From contig JAILWY010000027.1 of NCBI GenBank assembly GCA_022113835.1, positions 8,310,501-8,374,500 on the forward strand: a DNA stretch of 64,000 nt. Reading direction: 5' to 3'. Below the pieces are notes generated by a model, which was not told the DNA's origin, made no database searches, and saw only the letters and a list, made by a program, of their open reading frames with translations. Numbering within the stretch: position 1 is the stretch's first letter; every line of letters begins with the position of its first letter. A program made the translations under genes and the position numbers. Origin of the DNA: Atopsyche davidsoni (taxonomy: Eukaryota; Arthropoda; Insecta; Trichoptera; Hydrobiosidae). This document shows positions 27,540 through 41,565 of this stretch, piece by piece.

Positions 27540-27730
27540 GTTATTCTGAGCCTATCGGGATGACGATCAGGGGTTATGCGATGTGCAGTGATCTGATTGG
27601 GCGGTGACTGCAGGCCTGACCTTCTCACACCGGCACACCCAGCATCCGACACCAGTCGGTTGTCATGGCAACCTCTTAATCTTCGTCCTAAGGTCATCCC
27701 GATTGGATTTGCGCTTCAGCTCTAGCAAAA
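27540..27730. promoter_or_regulatory. Island with RFX X-box and flanking inverted repeat
   Basis: GC-richer block bounded by an exact 11-bp inverted repeat (ATCGGGATGAC at 27554-27564, GTCATCCCGAT at 27693-27703). Inside lies GGTTGTCATGGCAACC (27658-27673), which fits the X-box bound by RFX-family factors. The inverted ends could alternatively mark a small transposon-like element, although target duplications are not obvious. Confidence 0.45.
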
Positions 27731-27739
27731 AAATATTAT

Positions 27740-30700
27740 TAATCGATCGCTGACATTTTACAAGCATTTATCGATGCTTTTATGATGCCGTAAATTTACG
27801 ACCGACTCTTGTCTTGCTATCCATAAATTATAAGTTTGTATGGCATCTGATATTTGTAAATTAAGTAATTTGTTGATTGTATGGATTTGACCTATTGATC
27901 TCACTGTTAATTACTGCATAAATACATTTATCAATACATTTTAAACACACAGTGAATAAGACTGATGCTGATTATTGTCATTCGAATATATTATTTTATC
28001 TATGATATCTGGTTATACTCAATGGTTATTTTTTCATTTTGTTAGATCTGTTTACACATACGTAATAAATAATAGAATTTAAGCTTTTTTTATTAGTAAT
28101 TAAAAACTTTTGATAGATTTTGTATAATTATTCACCTTTTTTACGATCGATAGTTGTAGATAGTGGCAGCATAATAAAATGCTTATCCGTTAATAAAAAA
28201 TTAAAAAAAACTATTATAGACACTGTCTTATTATGCAAGATTCAGATGAAAATCTTTGGTTCACCTTCTCATTGATTTGTTTTGCTAACGAGGAATTCTG
28301 GCTAAAGCCATACACCTTTTTTATAAAAAAAATATCAACCATAGCAAAAAACTACAAACAGTAACGTTTAGATTTTATACACAATAATTTATTCAGGATT
28401 AACAGGTATAATATCTCGCGTCATAACTATGCTTTATTTATTATTGCTTAATTTAAACGTACAGGGCTTATATTTTTTTTACTGAGGAGTCCTTCATCCA
28501 GTAATTGTGAACTATTATACTTTTAAATTTTGTTCAACCTGTTGTATTTTTTTGTTTGTTCACAGACACTAGCGCATTTCCGAAATAGCACGGCCTGTCG
28601 CTCGTTTTGTGAAAATCTCCGACATAAATGTTACGCAACGTGTCTCTCGAATTTTCATTCCATTATTTTTTTCAATCCATGCATTAGTTTTTTGGCCCCT
28701 GTATTTAATTTCATTCAGCGATAAAAGCCGTCCTGTTTTCGATCCGCCGTGGCGTGAATGAAAGAAAAAATAAAACACGTCAGTATGATCCGTCTGACAC
28801 GCGCCACAAGCCGCTTGCAGAAATTCAACAGTGGATAATTCGTGGATAATTCATTTAAAAAATAATCCAAAACCATATGACCAGGCCGCAAAGAATATAT
28901 TTTATTTATGTGCTTTCTTCTATCGAATGTTGGCAACCATCTTCGTGTATTTTTCCAGCAGTATCTGGAATATAAAGCCACGTTCTCGTGGTAACAAATT
29001 TTATTATTGGCTCATAGCAAGGAAATGCCGTATAAATGGTTTGAATCTGTATAATATAAAATGCGCCATTTATTAGATCTAGGTAGTAATGTATTATCAC
29101 CAAAAAACGTAAATAAATCTGCATTATTTTTGTTAGCTGGAGATCTAAAAAAAGAATCGAGTTGAAGATGACATTTGTGTTACATTTCGTGTCATTTGTC
29201 AAAAATAATTTATTCAGTACTCATATGTATTTGCGGTCGATTTATTATTGTTAACATGTTTTCATTTCTCATTCAGCACCAATTGTTAGTTTTAACTATA
29301 GTAAAACGAAATAATTGCTATCCTTTTTTTAAGTTGATTATTTCCCGCAATTTGGTTTTTCGTTACTGCTTATCAACATTAAAATTTTCCTTAACCATAA
29401 TCAATTTGCATTTTTTTAAAACAATGTTGCATTGTTGTGGTCGCTCGCCCGCCATTGCATCTAATGCGTAATGTAATATTAAAATTGAATTACTCCCACC
29501 GGATATTCGGATGGACTGATCGAGGAAATGCACACCGGAAACAGGACTAAAGCCCTAAATCGCTATTGTACACACTTATAATGACGAACTATTAATATCG
29601 CGTTTAAACATAATATCACTAAATAGCTTCTGATTTATGCCTCACGATGCAGATGCACTCGTGAACTATATTCGTAGAGCACATTCTAGTGCAAAAACGC
29701 AATGTTGCGCCATATCTATTTGAGTCATCTCCCGATGCATTTGCAGCGCAATTTACTCACATGCACTTTCAATTATTCTAAATATAAATAACACATGCGA
29801 CTAGATATAAATATATATATATTTACATATTTTTAATATTTAGGTCTGCAGTAAAGTAAATAAGCAAAAAGTATATACAGCAATAATAATGAACAAAAAT
29901 GACGCAAACAGTACTAACTCATATGAGTGTTTACTTTCTGGGGGGGCTCGAAAATTCTAGTTTTACTCATTAATTATCTTATTGTTCGCTTTTGCACTGA
30001 TGCTCAATTACACATAACCAAGAAACGTGAATATATAGCCTTTTCGTTATAGCTTACTGCCATTAAATATCTCAAGTTATTGTAAATACTTTTTTTGTTC
30101 TTGTTTAGTTCTACATAAAGAACTATATATTTAGATTTGTTGTTGAAGTTTTCAAAGGTTATTTTATTAATAAAGTAGTGATATTTGTTCTCGAAGTTAT
30201 TTGGTTTCGAACGAACACAGTGATATATATTTCCTCTTCAAAGTGACGTCATCTATTGCTCGGTATATTACTATAATTCTATTCCCGGTACTTTTTTCAT
30301 TCTTTATTCGTCACGCCAATTTAAATAATATTTACATAAATGTTTACCATTAGGTTTTTAATTTATGGCTGATGGCGTCACCATTTTGTCCCCTTCGGTG
30401 GTGTGCGGCTGCACAGTGTGCTGCCTGTTTGTTCACATCACTTTCGGTTTCGTCCCCCGCACGCCGCGTCCTTCCCTGTGGAACTATTTGTACGCCGAAT
30501 GCCTGAACTCTGAATTTTAATAGCAGTGCAGCTTGCATAGCCTTCATTATACGAGACAATAAAATAACAATTCGTTATGCAACGTGTGGAATTTCGGCCT
30601 TTTATTATTTGTTCGATTTTTTATTATTCTTATACTTCATATAGGTAAATCCATATTTTTGGATCAATTTTATCCTTCATGAAAATTTAATTAAAAAATA

Positions 30701-32995
30701 TGCATCACTTGTAACATCCCGGCTGTAATAAAGATTAATGTAAATAATGTACAGTTTATATATTTATTCATAGTGAAAGCTTCTACGGGAGTTCTCAATG
30801 AAAAGCAGACTATCAGATCATGTCGACCACGTTGCCGTGGCCCTCATCTAGTTAAGTACGTTGAAGAGTCTCTTTCGTCCACGTGGGTTTGTGATCATCT
30901 CCCCGTGCCTCACAAAGCACATCAGCTGCGATCGAAACAGCTGGATTCACACAAACTGTAAATTAAAAAAGTTTCAACCGGTAGATCAAAATAATTGTTT
31001 GGCGACGCAATCACGACAACGTTATTTTATAAGTGTATTATTTTTTTTATATAAAATTTAAATATTAATTTACTTGAACTGTTGCGTCACGTTTCAATAT
31101 TTTCGCAATTCACCGTTTGTTTGCATTCTTTCATCGACGATAAGTAAATGCATTGTTATTTTTTATGCAATTTTGTTTACTTATCGGCTGTCGTACAATA
31201 CACATTCTGTAGGCCTTCCCATGTTACATCGCCACCTTAAGATGCGTCATGCTTATGCATAATTTTTATTGTTGCGATAATTTTGTAAGCTTTTTTATAA
31301 CAATCACTTTATTTAACACGTTTATTTACCGTAAACTCAAGATAATATTTTTTTTTCTGAGCGAGGTTGAACACATCAATGCTGTGCTTGCAAATGGGCG
31401 TGTGATCGCTACGTTGATTATCCCTGTCATTTCAATTAAATTTTAATTTTTCTTTGTCATCATCATCAATTTTTTCAGCCAGCTCTTCTCCTACCTCTTC
31501 CCCACGCCGTCATTTGCCCGTAAATTCTATCAACGCTTCATTTAATCCTTTTTTGTTTCCTTGTCTCCATGTGTAAAATAAACTATTGACAGTAACCTTT
31601 CATCTTTTATTAAAAATAATTAGCGGTAGTGAAGCTAACACTGAAGACATACCATTATTCAGTACGTAAATCTGGTTTAAGATTTTATGCGGTCGTTATT
31701 CTGTGTATGAAATCAATCGTTCAATAAAGCGGAATATATTTATTAAGTTTTAGGCCAGGAGTTTTTTGAACTCTCGAGATATTGACCGTGTAAATCAATT
31801 ATTGAGTGCAGATGCAGTCGTAAAATGCATTCTCTACACGTGGCCTTTGCTTCAGGATTCTGTAAACTATACTATTTATTGTTTTAAGAATAAAATATAT
31901 TTTTTTAAATATGTCATTAAATAATTTTATTCACATTTAAGTGTTTATAAAAGATATAAAAACCAATATGCCAAAAATATAAATCTTTACAAATTAATCT
32001 AAATTTTGATGTTAATGGTTTAAAAACAGCTGTAATTAATATCAAAATGTACTGTAATGTTTGCAGAGTAATTTGATAATAAACATTTTATGAGTAATAA
32101 TGTTTATGGGAGTTGTATTTTTGTGTTGTTTTTGACTGAAGAAATGGTTTAATGATTTATAATAAAGCTGAAAGATTGAATCGAACTATTACTTTACAAG
32201 ATATTTATACACTCGATATATATAGGGTGACTTGATATCATTGAAATTTACTTTGGATTGTAGCCAACATTTTGATATTGTTGAATGAAAATAATGTCAT
32301 CTCAGTGGCTTTTTTCAACATTCTTAGCTAAAAATATAGAATAAAAAAAACTTTTTAAAGAGATTTGAATTATACCAGTTTAAATTTTTAACATTTATTT
32401 GGTGTTTTTTGTAGTTTATAAATTATACAAACCTACATTCCCTTATTATAATACATTAGCCAAAAAAAATATTTTGACACTTACTTTGAATATTTATGAT
32501 GAGTCATATCGCAACTTCGATTTGTTGTTGATTAACTGAGATTTTTTTATTCATTGACTCGTTTCACCCTTTCGGATGAAAGAATGCAGTTGGCGTCAGG
32601 TATGCACATCCATTCGGTCACTGGCTATTGATCGTAAAGATCCACCCAAGGTCGCAGATGTTGTGCAGTTTTTCTATTTAAATAAATGAATATCTTCGAA
32701 CTCATACATATTTATTTACCTTTATCTCGACTGGTGTTCTTCTCAGAACGCGGCATGTCAGTACCAAGAAACCGTGCGAATTCCGTCGACGCACACATGA
32801 ATTAATATACATTAAAAAATTGACGTTCTTAAAAAAGGAGGAAGTCGCAAACAAAAATAGAATTTGATAGGAAAGCTAAATTAAAATATATCCAATTATG
32901 ATTTCTTTTGGGGATCGAACCGAAATCGAAAAAAATAAAACAGCCAAAATACGAAGACGCTATTGGATACTTCGATTGTCGGTTGTGTTGTAACG
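27740..32995. other. AT-rich intron, nothing firm
   Basis: Largely AT-rich with overlapping chance open frames (28530-29471, 30350, 30773-31446). A perfect CRE TGACGTCA lies at 30244-30251. A GC patch spans 30365-30490. A weak acceptor-donor junction, TATAG|GTAAAT, is at 30644/30645. No gene or repeat family recognised. Confidence 0.45.
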
Positions 32996-32999
32996 TGTG

Positions 33000-33185
33000 T
33001 AGGCAGCCTGACTTAAGATGAAGTGGTTCCCATGTTCCGTCCGTCGCTCCAGCCCCAGCGGGCACTTCAGACATCTTATTCGGGAGCCATAATGCCCAGA
33101 GCCGTAAATATAAATAAAGGCCGATGGTTCTCCCGAGCACTCGGCCTGCTTTACGGCTGCAACGAAATCTTAAACCAATTAAAAC
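33000..33185. promoter_or_regulatory. Moderately GC-rich patch
   Basis: GC-richer DNA with short overlapping open frames on both strands and no domain. A B-box-like GGTTCGATCCCC occurs just beyond it on the minus strand (about 32911-32922), without a convincing A box. Weak evidence for any function. Confidence 0.2.
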
Positions 33186-33549
33186 ATATTATGCTCTCCA
33201 ACGCGGGTTAAGTTTCTTGAACTGTTAATAGTGTTCATAGATTTTTTTTAACTTTTGTAGTTTTTCTCTTCGTGTGTGGCTTGCATATAGGTTTTTTTTT
33301 ATATATGATTTGTATGTTACGTACAAACAAGTAAAACAGCTCACGCATAATCCTTATATCTACACTACAGAAAATAAATAAATAACATTTAATTCTAGTT
33401 TCTATTTGTTTTTACCTTGTTCGGTCTAAATGAAATATCCACCGCAAAACCAATAACAGTTTGCTCCCTGAACCGTTACTTGCACTGCCACCGAGCGACC
33501 CGGTTTTGGCGATTTAAATTGCGACCGGTTTTTTGCGTTATATACTAGA

Positions 33550-33810
33550 GATGGGAATAATATACTTGATTCGAATTATTTGTTAAAATAATCGACTCTA
33601 CACTTACCGATCGATTGATTTTACATTTTACCCAAAACTTTGATAATAGTTGAAATATTCAATTGCCCGAACGAAAATTTCTTCCATCGAATATCCGGAC
33701 TGAACAGATTTTTATTTTTGCTTCTATTATCGAAATCAAATCAAATTATTTTTTAATTATTATTTTGAATAAATCGATTATTTGAATATCGACGATCGAC
33801 TATGCCCATC
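33550..33810. mobile_element. Probable MITE with imperfect GATGGG termini
   Basis: The segment starts GATGGGAATAATATACTTGA and ends with ATGCCCATC. Reading the end inverted gives GATGGGCATAGT, so the outer dozen bases match with two mismatches, and AT-rich inner sequence is loosely inverted too (ATTATTTG / CGATTATTTG blocks). It has no coding capacity. No clear target duplication was found, so the boundaries are approximate. Confidence 0.55.
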
Positions 33811-33819
33811 ATTATTATT

Positions 33820-35080
33820 TACCCAAGGAGCCGGTTGCGGGGAGGCTGGCGAGGAATCCGCAGATGAGAGGATTTCGAATTATTTAAATAACCTAACCTA
33901 ACCCATACGGTGTTACATTCCTGTAAGTTTATGCATAACGGGTCCAAGTCGACACACGGGCTATATTTTTTTTCGCGGTAGGTACATGCAACTCGTGAGA
34001 GCCCACCTAAGAAGCCACAAATTAAAAAAATGACCTTCTATTAAGAATCTAATAAGTGTAAAAAAAAATTACTAAACATATCATTAGTCTATGCAAATAG
34101 CTTCTTGTCAATCAATCACATAATCTGATAAAAAAATATACGCAGACGTAGCAAATCCCTACCTGGTGAGTCGCACTATTTAGTTCCCCGTGCATTTAAA
34201 TCGTGCATTGTGGATTACCATTGAATTAAACCAATGCATTTGTGGTGTGGTATAAAAGTATAATTTATTTCGGCAACATGTGAAATACGGCCTCGTCTTC
34301 TTCACCTTCGCTAGTTTCAGTGAACATTTTTTTAAAATAGCATATATTTTAAATGATTTATGGCGACGAAGCACCATGCATTCTTGTCTTCTGTTGTTTT
34401 CAGCCTTTGCGATATTTTATGATTTCTAGAATTTTCATAAAATATATTTTTATCTAATTTTGCAGACTTTAAATCGGTTTCCTTTTGTTCCCTTTGAGTT
34501 CTTTGTGCAATATTTTACGACGGAACGGATAATTCCTACATTCTTCGAATCATCTGATGATCTCAAATTCATGTTTTTTTTTAAAATTGTGTTTTGTATA
34601 GAACATAGTCCCTGCCTAGTTAGAAATGCAAAGACGTGTAGTTAGCTAGGTACCCATAGCTGGTACACCCTATCTTCAAAGGCATCCGGCGACCCTTGTG
34701 CTTTAACCTCTTTGACATTTATTAGGACCACTTCATATATGCTGTGCATCGTATTTGTATGCGCGTATAATATTTCTGGAGGTAAAGATTCGCAGCGGTA
34801 CGAGAATCCCTAGCTTACTTAAATATTTTTTTAAAGTTCTACCAGTAAGAATAATAAGATATATGCTTTTTGCGTTTTTCTGGAGTATTTGTGTCAATAT
34901 TTACGTGACGAAAACTTAATAGTACGTCTAAAATAGAATCAATTGGTTAATACGCAATAACCATAGTAGTATTGATAGCTTTTGGATATAAGTCAGTAGT
35001 TGGTTTGGTTTCTCGCCGCGGTGTTTTTTCCCTAAGAAAATATAAGCTATTGGTTTTTTTTTTCTGTTTATGTATCATTA
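33820..35080. other. AT-rich intron
   Basis: Contains AACCTAACCTAACCC at about 33890-33904, which resembles insect telomeric TTAGG units but is too short to be called telomeric. Otherwise nothing is recognised; open frames at 34180 and 34460 are chance-like. Confidence 0.45.
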
Positions 35081-35084
35081 ACTT

Positions 35085-35340
35085 ATGCAAATGCGGCATT
35101 AATCAGTGGGATTAAATATAGCAAAAAATGGCGGAGCGCCACTCGGAGGCAGCGGTGGGAGACCTCCTCGTCACGCGGCGAGCTCCTGATGGGGCTCCGT
35201 GCCTCGCATGCTGATCGTCCGTGGCAGGTCCGCGGATGTGGGAATCGCCAGCCGCCAGCCAGAGTCAGATGAACCTGCCGATTCAGTTTTATTGATGCGT
35301 GCATTTCTGTCGCCTCAGCATGCAGTCATAAACTGCGTAA
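35085..35340. promoter_or_regulatory. GC-rich intronic island
   Basis: CpG-rich block crossed by a 73-codon minus-strand open frame with no recognisable content. Candidate regulatory element only. Confidence 0.28.
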
Positions 35341-35349
35341 TCGGTGCTC

Positions 35350-38300
35350 AGGTAATCTAAATGCGACCTCGCCACGAAAATTTTCAAATAAATATAGAAT
35401 GAAGACCATCGATTCTTAGACGAATATTTGGTTTTATTTCGATTCCAGTCCTAGCAGATTTACCCCAAATTAATTTTAATTACATTCATACTTTTATTTT
35501 TGTCCAAAAAAGTATTCATCGTTTCACGTGTGTGTTTTCATTTCAAACGAATTGTAGAAAATATTACTTTAGATTCGTGGTATACGAACTTCTCGTGTAC
35601 GTATCATTTTGCACCCAAACAATGTCAGGTACATTAAAAACATTTTCAAGCGTTTTTCAAAGCGAATACTAGAAAACGAGAAATGCAGCGCCTATCGAAG
35701 TGCCGTAAAGTACAGAGCTTACATCACAGACAACGTACCTGTCATTTACCATGAGGCGATTGGTCTCGCAACGTTCCGATAGGTAACATCTCCATAAACC
35801 GGCCACTGCTAGGCGGGGATTTTTGTCTTTATATTATCGGACCTGCATGCAGTTTTGTAATGGTACGCATTACTATTTACACACTGCAAGATCTTGGAAT
35901 GTATCTCCTGCATGTGCGGGGACATTACGCAGATTTGCTAAAAAATACTACTGGCTATCGTTGATTACGCGCAATACACATCATACATGTTGTTTTAATT
36001 ATTTAAGAGTTTTATTTAAGTTTAAAATAATTATTATAAAATAGTTGTATACGTTGATGTTTTTGGGTAGGCTAGTGTCCTTTGTGCGCGAAAGCTCAGA
36101 GCTGACTGCCGAGGTGAGGCGAGACTATCAACTTACCAACCGTGCGTCATTTGTATTACCATAGGCAATATTACAGCATATTACATAAACAAATTATCAG
36201 TATATACAACATAATTAAATCTGCAGCCGCCGTCGCATACAAATGTGTTTTGACCGGGCTATTTTCAGATGACTTATCACGCACGGAATTGTATATGAAT
36301 TTGGCGTTCCTCAAAACCGACCCCTCCATTCTGTTTTCGCTGCAATCGTTCAATGACTACAATACATGGCTGTATAGTAGTAATCATTATAATTTACAAT
36401 TATTTTGATGGTATTTCTTACATTTTTTTAAATATACTAAAGTAGACTTCATCGGTTAAATTTATGGCGACAATCAATAAATATTCTCATTCCTTGGTTT
36501 TATTTGCGGAAGTATGACACTCTGAACTCATCTCAATTATCGATGTTTACATCTACCTCTTAACCCAAGAATTTAAAAAGTAAAATTTATGACTAAGTAT
36601 TTTATTGCTATCCAAATTATATGTAGCTTTTTTAAGACGCCATTAAAAATGAATCCCATTTACGATTGTAGAAGTTAATGGCACTATAAAAATACTCCAA
36701 ATGCTCTGACTGGTTCAAATACTATAATAATAATTAATGGTGTCACTTGTGGGAAATTAGAACTTCGATATAATCCCAGTCAAACCATCACCATGTTTTT
36801 ATTACAATTTAACTAAGTATTTAAAAATACAGGCTATGCTTATTGATGTACTAGTACGAGTTTTATAAACTTAATTACAAAGGAGGTATCTTTACGGAAG
36901 TCATTGTGTGCAATTGTATATCGGTATGAAAACGTTTTTTTGTACTTGATACGCAGTATCTTCTTTTTAGCTTCCCATTGACTTTAGACGATATCGGTGA
37001 TATTTGAGTTCTCACCTGCCAGGTGTGTTGTGATAGACCCTATTCATATTATCATAAGTATGCAAGGTGGCAACTCGTGTGGTGCGGTCTTTAGCTGAGC
37101 GTTCGCTAAGACAATGCTTGCCAGACTGTATTCCGCGCGTTACACAAAACATCTCGCCAAAATGTCTCCTTGCAAAAAATAACAAGACGAAGCATAGCTC
37201 GTAATAGACCGGTCCAGCGACGACGATGACGATTGTTATTAAACGATTCGCGATGATTCAGAAAGAGAAAACCGTAATATCGGCTTGTTTAATCTTGCAT
37301 TATAATTCAACGGGACCGCTGAATGTCAGCTAATGACTTTTTTGCAGCGATTGCCGATCTTCCTTCCGCAGAGTACGCCTTAACCTTTGATGCCATCATA
37401 GTTTTTGGTTATTATTTATCGGCGAATTTAAAGCTAAAATGATTTTAAATTATTTCTCAATGCAGCATAACGGCATCGTGATATCCAAATATTAGCCGGT
37501 GTCTGATAAAGCATGCTTTGAAATCCAATCTTAAGTAAAATTATGGGTGTCAGCAATTTTTGAAACGCTTCATATACATATTAAATAATATAACAAAGTT
37601 TTTTTGGTGTAAAAAAAATAAATGATAATTTAGTTTCCGTATTGGAACATACGCTGACTGTACTTTCCATTTAATAAAACGACGATTGAAAGCATCGCAA
37701 AACAAAAGAATGGCGTGAGATCAGCTGTCGTTTTTTTCCAGAAAAACATGGCGCTGAAAACAAGGCACAGCAATGATTTTGCAAGGAATCCCACATCTTC
37801 GTACTAAAGTTAGTAATGTCACAAGTTCTTATATAAGTGGGACCCGCCGAGCTGAGCCGAGCGGTTACGGAAAAAGCCGAATGTACAGCATTTATTTGCA
37901 AATTAAGATGAGAGTTATTATGATTTTATGGTTATTTAAATTTTATGCAATATTAGATATTGATATTCATATATAGATATCATACGAGTAGACATAATTA
38001 TCCCATTTCAAAATAACGCTTTTTTTGTTTTATATTTTTACGTTGGAATGGAAAATGACTCAATTGCTTCAAACCAAGTTAAAAAATATAATATTTTTAA
38101 AGATATAAATATGTATTTACAAACTTCTAAGTCATCATTTAACTGTTATAGTTTTATTTGACGGGTAATAAATACAATGTTGTTAAATAATATTTATACT
38201 TGTGGTACATTCTAACTTAAATTAACTAAACAGCAGGGCAATTATTATTTTTCAAGCCATTTTATTAAAATTTAATTTAAAAATAAAAAAAAATCGTAAA

Positions 38301-38662
38301 CACGCCCAAACGTGATTAAATGTTTTTCACTAGTACATATTGTAAATTTTATAAATTGAAACCAGGGTAGAGTCATGATAATTCTTTCGAACAATATTTT
38401 GTGCATTAAGGTTAAGAAGGCTACACCGACCTGTTATTTATTACATTTGTTAGGAATTTTAGATCAAAACATCCTCGAATTGTATAATCAAATTTATATA
38501 TTTTTAAATATTATGAACATTATGTAAAATAAAAAAATCAATTCAAAAATTAGATACTAAATATGCAAGCTTGAAATAACTTAATAACAGTTTGCATAAA
38601 ATCATCGCGACATAACACATACTATAATTTTGTTTACATTCCGCGGATATTTGGAAAGTGTT

Positions 38663-38755
<93 letters not shown>

Positions 38756-39220
38756 TTAAGTAAAACATTTTTGCGAATCACAAGAATCGAGGTTGTTAGA
38801 GGGGACAGATTGAATAATAAGCTATTTGACTGATAAGCTGTCTACAATATTTCAAAGTATGAAAAATATTTATTTAGCAAACATTGTGGCATCATCGTAT
38901 TATTTGTTTTCTTTTAACTTCTTATAAATTCTGACGTTAATAGTGCTATTTTTATTTCAATGAAAAAAATCTAACGCAATATTCGTTCCTAACTTCAGAA
39001 TGTCTTTGAATCCTCGAGTATTGATAAAATCTAAAATCACAAAATCATGATGGTCTCTTTTTTATTAAACGGTTTCATCTCAACGTTGTCAATTAAGTTC
39101 CACGGCAGCTTTTTTTACACCGAATGATTTCATCTAAACCTTTAGAAAATACTCGGAAATCAATGTGGAAGAGCGTTTGATGTGCTCATATTCAAAGGGA
39201 CCCAGATTTGCATTTATTTC
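35350..39220. other. AT-rich intron with microsatellite
   Basis: AT-rich, with a GC-richer patch at 37020-37390 and the TA/T simple repeat at 38668-38753. Open frames at 35823, 36142, 37671 and 37773 show no family signature. Confidence 0.45.
38668..38753. repeat. (TA)n microsatellite joined to a 34-base T tract
   Basis: About 26 TA units run from 38668 to 38720 and pass directly into an uninterrupted run of T to 38753. Such TA-plus-T tracts are length-variable and assembly-prone. Confidence 0.97.
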
Positions 39221-39224
39221 AAAT

Positions 39225-39785
39225 TAGGCCTTCGACGCTCCCTGCCCGGTCATAAACCATTTTTAATGCATCTGCCAAAAGCATTAACCGCCGGCTCGGC
39301 CGCTACCGGCGAATTATCCAGATAAAATCAACACACTTGTCCGATGTTTATTGCTTAATTAAAGCGGCGCTGCGCGGAGACATCCATCTTTAAAAGAAAT
39401 CGTTTTGTTTACGGTCAGATAAACAGGACCGAGCATTATCGATATGATTGCCGAGTGCGAGAGGGACGGCGCGAGAAACCTGTCGCGGGATGCCTCGAGT
39501 GAGAGCAGTGCGGAGAATGTCAATCTCGGAGTCACAAGTCGTGTAATCAATTTACTTTTCAAGAGTGATATTTGCGGAATCGATAACAACGTATTGCTTC
39601 GCGTGGGTTCGAACCCGGGATCCATTCGGTGAGGCGAGAGCTATCCACTCGCCCACTATCTCATAGTCACTATCTCGAGCCTTCCGTATCAAATTATTCT
39701 TCACGAGCACCGCGGGAAGCGTCTGCGATGGCCGCCGCGCTGTCTATAAATACGGCGACTCCTCGGCAAGTCTGCACGGGGGAAT
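39225..39785. promoter_or_regulatory. CpG island with DRE and TATAAATA motifs
   Basis: GC-rich block with DRE palindrome TATCGATA (39437-39444) and TATAAATA (39745-39752) within CpG-rich DNA, plus a SINE-like insertion near 39600-39660. Open frames on both strands (39359 -, 39444 +) overlap and lack domains. DRE and TATA motifs are promoter elements in flies, so an internal promoter is possible; no exon follows recognisably. Confidence 0.35.
39600..39660 (-). repeat. tRNA-derived SINE head (remnant)
   Basis: On the minus strand an A-box-like TGGGCGAGTGG (39645-39655) is followed by GGTTCGAACCC (39607-39617), a good B box. The implied T stem is imperfect and no acceptor stem forms, so this is a degraded tRNA-like SINE, not a tRNA gene. 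A near-identical A box (TGGGCGAGAGG) occurs at 41569. Confidence 0.55.
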
Positions 39786-41565
39786 AAAATATTCGGTTTT
39801 ATAGCGTCTAAAAATACTGTTGTTATTCATTGCATATCTCGGGCTGGGTGCATAAAAAAAGTAAAGCGACTTTTTCTCTTGATGACGTTCGGAATATTTC
39901 GGGATGAGTTTCGTGAAATTCCTTATCGTTCGAGTACATCCGAGAATACTTAATTAGTTTATTTATTTGAAGGTTTTATTTTAAATATAAAGGGTGTTTT
40001 TTTTATTGCACACTAATGTCTCGGGTGGTGGGTGTGTTCTTGTCGTTAACATGTCTTTGAATGTCCAAAATCAGTTTATCAAACGATGTAGTACAGGCAC
40101 CGAGATGGGCAGTGTACCGAATGACTATATAAAACCCCCGTGCTAGACTAGAGGACTTGCTATCTTTCATATTCACGTTATTTCCCGACAATATTTTTGT
40201 GTGATATTTTCTAATAAATACAAATACACCCCAAAGTACAAAATCGCAGCTGAAACAAACATTGTGTTGATTGAGGCTCGTGATGAATTATAATAAAGTC
40301 AAACTTTGAGTCGAGCTTTTACGCTAGTTATAAATTATAGTGCTTAAAATTATTTTTAATCAAACAGGTCGTCGCGCTTTTTAAGCTACTGCTGCTGATT
40401 TCAATATCCATTGAAGCAATTCCGATAAGATCGGCGATTAATATTGTACATGCGTTTGCTTTCATATTCACATTGAGAGTAGCCGTTCCTCGAGGTTTGG
40501 GATGTTGCTGCGTCTCTCTTTCTCAAAGACGAGCGATGTCGACAACAGCATTAGTCAAGTAATACGATATCTCAAACATTTATTAAAAAATATATAACCT
40601 TGGCGATTATTTGTCAATAGCTCGCGTTTGTTATGCTAGAGTTTTGAGCTGTAGATAGATTAGCAGATTACTCCATCCACGGATTGATCCTCTGTTTTTT
40701 TTCCGAGCAGCGGTGTGCTCCGAGTGTAAACATGGCGGTATTTATTTATATTTGGTAGCGTCCTTGTGGCGAGATTATAGGTTTTAGCTAAGCGATTGTT
40801 TCCGGTGGACGCGGGGGGAGTTGGCAAGTCTCCACGCGTACAACGGTGGCCGTTGTATTTTCAACTTTCCGGAATGAGAATGGAATAGTCCTAACAACGC
40901 GGCCCGTTGAAAGATCTCGCCAAGACATTAACCGAAATCCCAAATAGCTCGAAAAGCTCTGCCGCGCCTGGAGTGTGGCGAGCTGAAACCCCGTGTTTTT
41001 TTGTGCGTTCATTGTGTTTTTTTTAAACTAGAGATAGACAAAACATTTTCGTTAAATTGATTTTATTCGAACTAGATTGAAAAATACGACTAGATAATAA
41101 TACAATTGTATTAAAGTGAAGCCTTAAATTTATTGCATATCAGTGCAAAAACCTTATGTCGATAATTCGTCATAATAGTTAATTATAGCTAATTGCAAGT
41201 CAACCGTATAGAAGCAGTTAATAATTTCATTATGTCTTATAATAATGCACGATTGATTGTGCGTTAGTTTATTATTATTTTTAATGATCTTGATTTTGAT
41301 CTTTTGACACACGAATGTCGGTTTAATTAATTCTAAAATATATACTTTCTGCTTAAATTAATGCTTCATATATATCATAAAATATATAACACAAACATTA
41401 TAAAAAATATGCAAAATCAAAACCGCATTTTAACCCAAAAATTTTTTGTATAGATTATGCAATATTTGAGCAATCGATTACGCAAGAAAAAATGAGAAAA
41501 ATCATCGGTACATCAGTTTCACACGCGCATATGACGATTGAAATTTTCGCCCAGTCACAGGGGAA

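Noticed and set aside
33890..33904. AACCTAACCTAACCC as telomeric repeat
   Set aside because: Only about two and a half TTAGG units; such short runs are common in insect introns.
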